A stretch of 64,000 nucleotides of DNA from Bin87 sp965219925 (lineage in GTDB: Bacteria; Chloroflexota; Dehalococcoidia; Lucifugimonadales; UBA3495), in contig OZ244795.1 of assembly GCA_965219925.1 (NCBI GenBank), forward strand, positions 1,054,001 through 1,118,000, written 5' to 3'. Positions 58,467 through 64,000 of this stretch are shown here, piece after piece. The translations under genes were made by a program, and so were the position numbers. The notes under the pieces are model-generated. The model was not told the DNA's origin. It ran no database searches and saw only the letters and a list, made by a program, of their open reading frames with translations. How positions within the stretch are numbered: the first letter of the stretch is position 1; the number at the start of each line of letters is the position of its first letter.

Positions 58467-59719
58467 CCAGGGCAAACGCATTCTAAATTGAGGGTGCTGA
58501 TAGAATCGAGGGACGAAGCAAGGAATAGGTAGCAAGGGATAGGTTCAGGTTGTGAGGGGTAGTGATGATGAGCAGCGGCGAGGGAACCAGCTTGGTGGAA
58601 CATTTCAGCAGTTTGGAGGATCCCAGGAGGCCGCAAGGCAGGCGGCACAATCTGCTGGACATCATCACCATGACCATCTGCGGCGTGGTGGCCGGCGCCG
58701 AGGGATGGGACGACGTGGAGTTGTTCGCCCAGTGCAAGGCCGAATGGTTCCGCAGGTTCTTGGAGTTGCCCAATGGCATCCCCTGCTCCGACACCTTTGC
58801 CCGGGTGTTTGCCCGCATCGACCCGGACCGCTTCCGGGACTGCTTCCGGGCATGGGTGAGCAGCATCCACCGGCTGACCCAGGGACAGGTGATTGCCGTG
58901 GATGGCAAGACTCTGCGCCGCTCCCACGACAGGAGGACGGGCAAGGAGGCGATCCACATGGTCAGCGCCTGGGCCTCGGAAAACTCCCTGGTGCTGGGTC
59001 AGGTACGGACGGATGCCAAATCCAATGAGATCACCGCCATACCGGAGTTGCTCAAGTTGCTGGATGTGTCGGGTTGCATCGTCAGCATTGACGCCATGGG
59101 CTGCCAGAAGGAGATCGCCCGGACGATTCTGGAGCGTGGCGCCGACTACCTGCTGGCGGTCAAGGGGAACCAGGGCCGGCTGTACGATGACCTGAGGGAT
59201 TTGTTCGAGGGGGCTGAGGAATTGGGTTACGACGGGGTGCCTCACGAGTACGCCACCACCTTGAACAAGGGCCACGGGCGCATCGAGAGAAGGGAATGCC
59301 GGACCATCAGCGACCCGGCCTGCCTGGAGTACCTGAGCACTGCTGGGGACTGGCCCGGCCTGCGGAGCGTCGGGGTGGTGCGGTCGGAACGGCGGGAGGG
59401 AGAGCGGGTGTCGGTGGAGTGCCGGTACTACATTTCCAGCCTGGAATCGGAGGCCCAGCGGTTCTTGGGGGCGACGCGAAGTCATTGGGGCATTGAGAAC
59501 TCGGTCCATTGGGTCTTGGATGTGTCCTTCCGGGAGGACGAAAGCCGGGTGAGGACGGGAAACGCACCGGAAAACATGGCCACAATGCGGCACGCAGCCC
59601 TGAACCTGTTGCGGCAAGACAAGCACTCCAAAATCTCAATCAAAGCCAGGCGAAAGCTGGCCGCATGGGATAACGACTACTTGCTTTCCATCCTCTCCAA
59701 CTAGAATGCGTTTGCCCTG
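58467..59719 (+). mobile_element. ISAs1-family insertion sequence with 9-bp target duplication
   Basis: A 1253-bp element. Inverted ends CAGGGCAAACGCATTCT and AGAATGCGTTTGCCCTG are perfect. The target duplication ACAGAAACC is present on both sides (58458-58466 and 59720-59728). It is intact and the duplication unmutated, so insertion is recent. Confidence 0.9.
58562..59704 (+). CDS. ISAs1-family transposase
   Basis: A 380-residue DDE transposase with an N-terminal DUF4338-like or helical region (LVEHFSSLEDPRRPQGRRHNLLDIITMTICGVVAG), then VIAVDGKTLRRS (first Asp), VSIDAMGCQ (second Asp) and SHWGIENSVHWVLDVSFREDESR (Glu and following conserved block). These match the ISAs1 pattern closely. It fills the IS and appears intact. 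A start at 58568 is equally possible. Confidence 0.92.
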   Translation: MMMSSGEGTSLVEHFSSLEDPRRPQGRRHNLLDIITMTICGVVAGAEGWDDVELFAQCKAEWFRRFLELPNGIPCSDTFARVFARIDPDRFRDCFRAWVSSIHRLTQGQVIAVDGKTLRRSHDRRTGKEAIHMVSAWASENSLVLGQVRTDAKSNEITAIPELLKLLDVSGCIVSIDAMGCQKEIARTILERGADYLLAVKGNQGRLYDDLRDLFEGAEELGYDGVPHEYATTLNKGHGRIERRECRTISDPACLEYLSTAGDWPGLRSVGVVRSERREGERVSVECRYYISSLESEAQRFLGATRSHWGIENSVHWVLDVSFREDESRVRTGNAPENMATMRHAALNLLRQDKHSKISIKARRKLAAWDNDYLLSILSN

Positions 59720-59827
59720 ACAGAAACCACCCCCGGCGAGAGCCAACAGCGGCGGTGTGGTAAACTTGCCGGCGATTTTGATCGGGAGCCGGTCCACCAT
59801 TCCGGCGGCTCCAAAACAGGGCGATAT

Positions 59828-61885
59828 ATGGTTCCTCCCGACAATATATTCGGCGTCATTCCGGTTTGGGCCGGAGTGTACCTGCTCACTGCCCTTACCC
59901 TGGCGGTGGCCGGTTTTGCCGTTTACCACCGCGTGTTTCGTCTGGTGCTGCAGGGACTCCCGGTGGCCCGCTTCGACCGACCTCTCACCCGCATGACGGG
60001 CGCCATTGCCATCGTCCTGGGACAGCGCAAAGTGCTGCAGCGTGTGGGCAGCATTGACGCCCGGTCGCGCCGCCTCGACCTTGCCGGCATCAGCCACGCC
60101 GCCATTTTCTGGGGGTTCCTGTCCTTCAGCCTTTCCTACCTCATATTCATCTTCGGCGGCTCCATCTGGTATCCCCTCGGCGAAACAATCCTGACCCCGA
60201 CCGGCGTGCTGGTTTACAGCATCTATCTCGACATCCTGGCCGTGGTCGTGCTGGCGGCCCTCGTTTGGGCCCTGGCTCGCCGCTGGATCGCCCAACCCCA
60301 TCGACTCAGCTTCGACCTCACCCGCAAGGGCGAATCCGTCATCATCGTCGCACTCACCGCGGGCTTGATGATTGCGACGCTGCTGGTCCATTCTTTCTAC
60401 GCTGCTTCAGCCGGCTCCGGCCCCGAGGCGGGCGTGTTCATCGGTGGGGCCATCGGCGGGTGGTTCGTCGCATTGGGAATGACGGAAGCATTTGCCGGCA
60501 ACTTGCAGGCCGTCTTCTGGTGGGTTCACCTGATCATCATCCTGGCGTTTTCACTTTATATCCCCTTTTCCAAGCACATACACATGGTGGCCGCTCCGCT
60601 CAACGCCTTCTTCCGCAACCTGGAGTCCAGCGGGACACTGGCCGCTATCGACCTCGAAAACGCGGAGCGTTTCGGAGCCTCCCGCGTCCAGGACTTCACC
60701 TGGAAAGAGCTGCTCGACGGTTACGCCTGCGCCGTATGCGGACGCTGCACCGACGCCTGCCCGGCCCATACCACCGGTAAAGTGCTGTCCCCCATGCACA
60801 TTGTGGAGAACATCAAAGAGCACATGATCGCCATCGGACACCAGGGTCAACGGGACGCCGAACACGCCGAGCCCATGCCCCTCATCGACGGCGCCATCCC
60901 CGAACAGGCCATCTGGGATTGCGTTTCCTGCGGCGCCTGCATGGAGGAATGCCCCGTGGTGGTGGAGCACGTGCCAACCATCATGGACATGCGCCGGAGC
61001 CTGGTGCTCGAGGAATCCCGCATCCCCGAAACCGGCATGAACGCCCTGCTCAGCATGGAACAGCGCGGCCATCCCTGGCGTGGCACCACGTTTTCCCGCA
61101 CCGACTGGGCAGAGGGCCTCAACGTACCAACCATCGCCGACCATCCCGACGCTGAAATCCTCTTCTGGGTCGGATGCACCGCCGCCCTGGAACAGCGCAG
61201 CCAGGGCGTTGCCCGCTCCATGGTCAAGGTGCTCAAGTCCGCCGGCGTCGATTTCGCCATCCTGGGCGACGAGGAAAACTGCACCGGCGACCCGGCCCGG
61301 CGCATGGGCAACGAATATCTCTACCAGATCATGGCCCAACAGAACGTCGAGGTTCTCAACTCATACAACATCAAAACCATCGTCACCATCTGCCCCCACT
61401 GCTTCAACACCATGCGCAATGAATACCCTCAGTTTGGCGGCAACTACGAGGTGCTGCACTATAGCCAGTTTGTAGACGGCCTGATACGCGAGGGGCGCAT
61501 CAAGCCCATCAAGGTCATGGATGTATCGGTCGCCTACCATGACTCCTGTTTCCTGGGCCGGCACAACGGTGTTTACGACGAACCCCGCAACGTGGCCAAA
61601 GCCATCCCGGGCCTGAAGCTGGTGGAGATGTCGCCCCGGTGTCGCGAGCGCGGGTTCTGCTGTGGCGCTGGCGGCGGCCACATGTGGATCGAGGAGAGCC
61701 AGGGTGATCGCATCAATCACGTCCGCACCGACCACTTCCTGGAAACCGGAGCCGATACGGTGGGGGTGTCCTGCCCGTTCTGCCTGCAAATGATGACCGA
61801 GGGTATCCAGTCCAAAGGTCAATCTGATACCAAAGAAGCCAGGGATGTCCTGGAAATTCTCGCTGACAGTATCGGAGACGTCTGA
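59828..61885 (+). CDS. Membrane Fe-S oxidoreductase of the EtfD type (ETF:menaquinone oxidoreductase)
   Basis: A 685-residue protein. The first 250 residues hold about six transmembrane helices like nitrate reductase gamma subunits (FWGFLSFSLSYLIFIFGG; FWWVHLIIILAFSLYIPFSKHIHM), which bind haem and quinone. Two 4Fe-4S motifs follow: CAVCGRCTDAC (about residue 300) and CVSCGACMEEC (about 364). The C-terminal half has two cysteine-rich CCG-type domains (ENCTGDPARR, TICPHC; DSCFLGRHN, RGFCCGAGGG). The order matches EtfD-like proteins that pass electrons from electron-transfer flavoprotein to menaquinone during fatty-acid oxidation. Heterodisulfide-reductase-like functions are alternatives. Confidence 0.85.
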   Translation: MVPPDNIFGVIPVWAGVYLLTALTLAVAGFAVYHRVFRLVLQGLPVARFDRPLTRMTGAIAIVLGQRKVLQRVGSIDARSRRLDLAGISHAAIFWGFLSFSLSYLIFIFGGSIWYPLGETILTPTGVLVYSIYLDILAVVVLAALVWALARRWIAQPHRLSFDLTRKGESVIIVALTAGLMIATLLVHSFYAASAGSGPEAGVFIGGAIGGWFVALGMTEAFAGNLQAVFWWVHLIIILAFSLYIPFSKHIHMVAAPLNAFFRNLESSGTLAAIDLENAERFGASRVQDFTWKELLDGYACAVCGRCTDACPAHTTGKVLSPMHIVENIKEHMIAIGHQGQRDAEHAEPMPLIDGAIPEQAIWDCVSCGACMEECPVVVEHVPTIMDMRRSLVLEESRIPETGMNALLSMEQRGHPWRGTTFSRTDWAEGLNVPTIADHPDAEILFWVGCTAALEQRSQGVARSMVKVLKSAGVDFAILGDEENCTGDPARRMGNEYLYQIMAQQNVEVLNSYNIKTIVTICPHCFNTMRNEYPQFGGNYEVLHYSQFVDGLIREGRIKPIKVMDVSVAYHDSCFLGRHNGVYDEPRNVAKAIPGLKLVEMSPRCRERGFCCGAGGGHMWIEESQGDRINHVRTDHFLETGADTVGVSCPFCLQMMTEGIQSKGQSDTKEARDVLEILADSIGDV

Positions 61886-61907
61886 CCCGACGTTGTAACG
61901 TGACGCC

Positions 61908-62750
61908 ATGCTGGATTCGTTACTGCCAACCGTCATGTTGAATTACCTGGAACAGCGTCTGCTGTTTCGGCCCAGACCGCTGAGTGACGCTACTCCGAAA
62001 GACCTGGGACTGGATTTTGAATCGACGATAACGAACACTGCCGATGGCCGATCTTTGGTTTGCTGGTACATCCCGGGGCATCCGCAAACCGACCTCACCT
62101 GGCTCTGGTTCGGCGGTGTCGGCGCAAACCTCAGCCTGCGCGTCGGCGAGTTCGCCTCCGTGCGACATCACACCGGCGGCAACATCCTCGCCTTCGATTA
62201 CGGCGGTTTCGGCCTCAGCGACGGTCGGTCGTCAGTCCGCAATACGGCCTTTGATGCCAGGGCAGTCCTGACCCATCTGCGCCGGCGCTATGGTGTCCCA
62301 CCCCAGTCGGCGCATTATTTCGGCGTCTCCATGGGTGCGGCCGTGGCGACACGTCTGGCTGCGGAAGGCTTCCACCCCCGGGGACTGGCTCTGGTGGCTC
62401 CGTTCGCTTCGTTGCGTGAAATGGCAAAGTTATCCTACCCGATGGTTACGTTGAACGGATTGGTAGTCGGCGAACGATTCAATACGGTGGCTCACATCGG
62501 CGAAATCGGCTGCCCGCTGCTGGTCGTTCACGGCGCCGACGATGAACTCGTGCCGGTTTGGCAGGGACGCAAGCTGTACGATGCAGCCCGCCAACCCAAG
62601 CAATACCTCGAACTGGAAGGCAAGGGACATCTGGACATCGGCGATTCCCCCGAATTTTGGGGAACCCTCATCGATTGGCTCCAAACCACCGACACGCCAT
62701 CCCCCGCTCATCCCGGCCCCCTCTCCCTCGATGGGAGAAGGTTGGGGTGA
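61908..62750 (+). CDS. Alpha/beta hydrolase
   Basis: A 280-residue serine hydrolase. Nucleophile elbow GVSMGAA (about residue 140), Asp in HGADDELVPVW and His in GKGHLD complete the triad; FGGVGANLS supplies the oxyanion region. The family includes YfhR/BEM46-like lipases or esterases; an N-terminal hydrophobic helix fits a membrane-associated form. The substrate is unknown. The last 20 or so residues (TPSPAHPGPLSLDGRRLG) are coded by the dispersed CCCTCTCCCTCGATGGGAGA repeat, which supplies the stop. Confidence 0.82.
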   Translation: MLDSLLPTVMLNYLEQRLLFRPRPLSDATPKDLGLDFESTITNTADGRSLVCWYIPGHPQTDLTWLWFGGVGANLSLRVGEFASVRHHTGGNILAFDYGGFGLSDGRSSVRNTAFDARAVLTHLRRRYGVPPQSAHYFGVSMGAAVATRLAAEGFHPRGLALVAPFASLREMAKLSYPMVTLNGLVVGERFNTVAHIGEIGCPLLVVHGADDELVPVWQGRKLYDAARQPKQYLELEGKGHLDIGDSPEFWGTLIDWLQTTDTPSPAHPGPLSLDGRRLG

Positions 62751-62758
62751 GGGTGAAC
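62724..62758. repeat. Dispersed hairpin repeat overlapping the hydrolase end
   Basis: CCTCTCCCTCGATGGGAGAAGG and the following GTTGGGGTGAGGGTGAA match the repeats near 38552, 43100, 58166 and 63800. The TGA of the hydrolase lies in it. Confidence 0.7.
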
Positions 62759-62773
62759 CCCCCGCTCTCCCCG

Positions 62774-62937
62774 CTCACGCGTACCCACTTTGTCAAACCA
62801 AACTGGCCTACTGTCATTGCGAGGAGCGCAGCGACGTGGCAATCTCGTCGGCGTAGCGATGGTGGTTTGCCGACGTGCGTTCAACCTCAACGAGATTGCC
62901 ACGCTACGCTCGCAATGACAAAGCGGGTACGCGTGAG
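62774..62937. mobile_element. 164-bp palindromic MITE-like repeat, complete copy
   Basis: Terminal inverted repeats CTCACGCGTACCCACTTTGTCA (left) match the right end in 21 of 22 bases. The inside is also largely palindromic: CATTGCGAGGAGCGCAGCGACGTGGCAATCTCG versus CGAGATTGCCACGCTACGCTCGCAATG. No coding capacity. Partial copies are scattered in the window (12-37, 44500, 54985, 58225-58400, 63713-64000). Confidence 0.75.
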
Positions 62938-62950
62938 GCTCTCCCCGTCG

Positions 62951-62979
62951 TTGCATACCGCGGCGTATTCGCATATCAT
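62951..62979 (+). promoter_or_regulatory. Candidate promoter of the SelW-like gene
   Basis: TTGCAT (62951-62956), 17 bases, TATCAT (62974-62979). Transcription would begin near 62986, about 40 bases before the ATG at 63028, which has CAGGAG upstream. Confidence 0.55.
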
Positions 62980-63027
62980 CGGCTGAAACAAAATCATTGG
63001 CAATCCATGCCAAGCAGGAGTTACCCA

Positions 63028-63297
63028 ATGGCACAGCGACCTGATACGAAACGCCTGGAAATCGAGATCGTCTATTGTTGGGATTGAGGGCACGCAGGAC
63101 GCGCGGCCTGGATGGCCAGCGAAGCCCTTACCCGCACCGGCGACAATATCTCCACTTTCAAACTTACACCCGGTGAACACGGCAAGTTCGATATCATCAT
63201 CGACGGCGATCTGATCGGCGAACACAAGCATACCCCCGACGCCCATCTTTTCCCCGACCTACAGGACCTGATGCACGCTATTCACGATCGAATCTGA
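63028..63297 (+). CDS. SelW/Rdx-family thioredoxin-like protein, candidate selenoprotein with in-frame UGA
   Basis: Read through the TGA at 63085-63087, the gene encodes 89 residues. The start LEIEIVYCWD-U-GHAGRAAWMASEAL matches the SelW/SelT/Rdx pattern with its CxxC or CxxU redox motif, here C-W-D-U at residues 17-20. The C-terminal half, LTPGEHGKFDIIIDGDLIG..K...HLFPDLQDLMHAI, has the conserved G-x-F-[DE] and FPD features. So the family match spans both sides of the TGA. CAGGAG precedes ATG 63028 and a good promoter lies upstream. A CAGG/CCTG hairpin 8-23 bases after the TGA is a weak SECIS candidate. Sec use needs selA, selB and selC elsewhere; without them this is a pseudogene. Confidence 0.75.
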
Positions 63298-63381
63298 TCA
63301 ACCTGGCATTCCGCCAGCCGATTCACGCGCCCCTGGTGTCCAACCGCCCGGGGCGTTTGCTTTTCCCGGCGCCATCCATCA

Positions 63382-63681
63382 TCAAACCCCGCTGATAATC
63401 TCGGTGCCGTAGTCCAGCAGCTCCAGGTCCGGTCGGGTATTGGCGATATATTCCACCACGTTGGCCAGGATGGAATCGGCGTGTCCGCTATCGTTGCTGA
63501 CGCAGGACACCAACAGCGTCAGGCGTTGCCAGGCGTTGCCGTCCTCTTCCGAGTCCTCGGCTACCGCCACGTTAAAGCGGCCCCGTATCCGATCGGTAAG
63601 GCTGCGGGCTACCTGCCGACGGGATTTCAGGCTTTGGCTGTCGTGCAGGCGTAGCGCAATACGCACCAGTCCAACGTGCAT
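63382..63681 (-). CDS. DUF503 (YlxP-like) protein
   Basis: A 99-residue protein with the family pattern: VGLVRIALRLHDSQSLKSRRQVARSLTDRIRGRFNVAVAEDSEEDGNAWQRLTLLVSCVSND and a final D.ELLDYGTEI. The family is often found near rbfA and translation genes, but its function is not established. Here it stands alone next to repeats. Confidence 0.88.
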   Translation of the reverse strand: MHVGLVRIALRLHDSQSLKSRRQVARSLTDRIRGRFNVAVAEDSEEDGNAWQRLTLLVSCVSNDSGHADSILANVVEYIANTRPDLELLDYGTEIISGV

Positions 63682-63712
63682 GGTATGCCTCCAGGTTTGT
63701 CATAGTGGCTCG

Positions 63713-64000
63713 CGCGTACCCACTTTAATCTGTCATTGCGAGGAGCGCAGCGACGTGGCAATCTCGTTGACACCCCACTCCCGCCAGCCCAGGCCCGCCC
63801 CCTCTCCCTTGATGGGAGAGGGTTGGGGTGAGGGTGAAATTCGCCACCCCTCGTCATTGCGAGGAGCTTCCGCTCATCCCGAGCTTGTCGAGGGACGTGG
63901 CAACCTAGATGAGGCTGAATTCACGTCCACGAACCGCCGTTACTACGGCGACGAGATTGCCAACCCCCGCATCGAGTACGGGGTCGCAATGACAAAGTGG
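63713..64000. repeat. Composite of dispersed repeats running to the window end
   Basis: Begins GCGCGTACCCACTTTAATCTGTCATTGCGAGGAGCGCAG and ends GCAATGACAAAGTGG, the two ends of the palindromic element at 62774-62937. In between lie a CCCTCTCCCTTGATGGGAGAGGG hairpin repeat (about 63800-63825) and a CTCATCCCGAGCTTGTCGAGG repeat (about 63872). It looks like a palindromic element with other repeats inserted or combined. Confidence 0.65.

Overview
The window is a GC-rich bacterial chromosome segment. I infer Chloroflexota, possibly the SAR202/Dehalococcoidia side, from gene content: paired thiolase and zinc-ribbon/OB-fold acyl-CoA proteins, an EtfD-like membrane Fe-S oxidoreductase, a lone alpha-2-macroglobulin, and many MITE-like and palindromic intergenic repeats. 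This is an inference from content only; no rRNA or other phylogenetic marker is present.

Layout. 1-3160: chromosome, with an IscA-type Fe-S protein, a YgfZ/GcvT-like folate-binding protein and two unknown genes. 3162-3238: tRNA-Val(GAC), which is the attachment site of a complete-looking HK97-type siphovirus prophage. A 46-bp direct repeat (3194-3239 and 35720-35765) brackets about 32.5 kb. The left third of the prophage is rightward: an excisionase-like HTH protein, a run of tiny overlapping Cys-rich genes, a DNA methyltransferase/HTH fusion with internal iteron-like repeats, a first tyrosine recombinase, a ParB-like protein and small zinc-binding proteins. The rest is leftward: capsid, prohead protease, connectors, tail tube, frameshifted tail chaperone, tape measure and tail proteins, then terminase, HNH and portal at the far end. 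The integrase (34477-35409) lies beside attR, followed by three 12-bp arm-site-like repeats.

35766-47211: chromosome, with OB-fold protein plus thiolase, a small HAD-like protein, a 1426-residue alpha-2-macroglobulin, an ApbA/PanE-like dehydrogenase, unknown genes and a second thiolase plus OB-fold pair. 47212-54270: an insertion-sequence island with three IS630 elements (one interrupted by an IS5-family and then an IS701-like element) and several related MITEs, including two 152-bp elements in perfect inverted orientation. 54270-64000: an HNH gene whose end lies in a MITE, tRNA-Gly(TCC), a frameshifted VapC with its antitoxin, sucCD, an ISAs1 element with a 9-bp target duplication, the EtfD-like protein, an alpha/beta hydrolase, a SelW/Rdx-like gene with an in-frame UGA in a CxxU position (a probable selenoprotein split by ordinary gene calling), and a DUF503 protein.

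How it fits together. The chromosomal genes point to acyl-CoA and fatty-acid or sterol-type degradation (thiolases, ETF:quinone-type oxidoreductase, succinyl-CoA synthetase). The prophage supplies its own integration, methylation, candidate replication origin and virion genes. The most interesting observations are the candidate selenoprotein, the origin-like repeats inside the phage methyltransferase gene, the protease-HTH-protease fusion, a two-repeat CRISPR-like array in the prophage and a capsid-fragment chimera.
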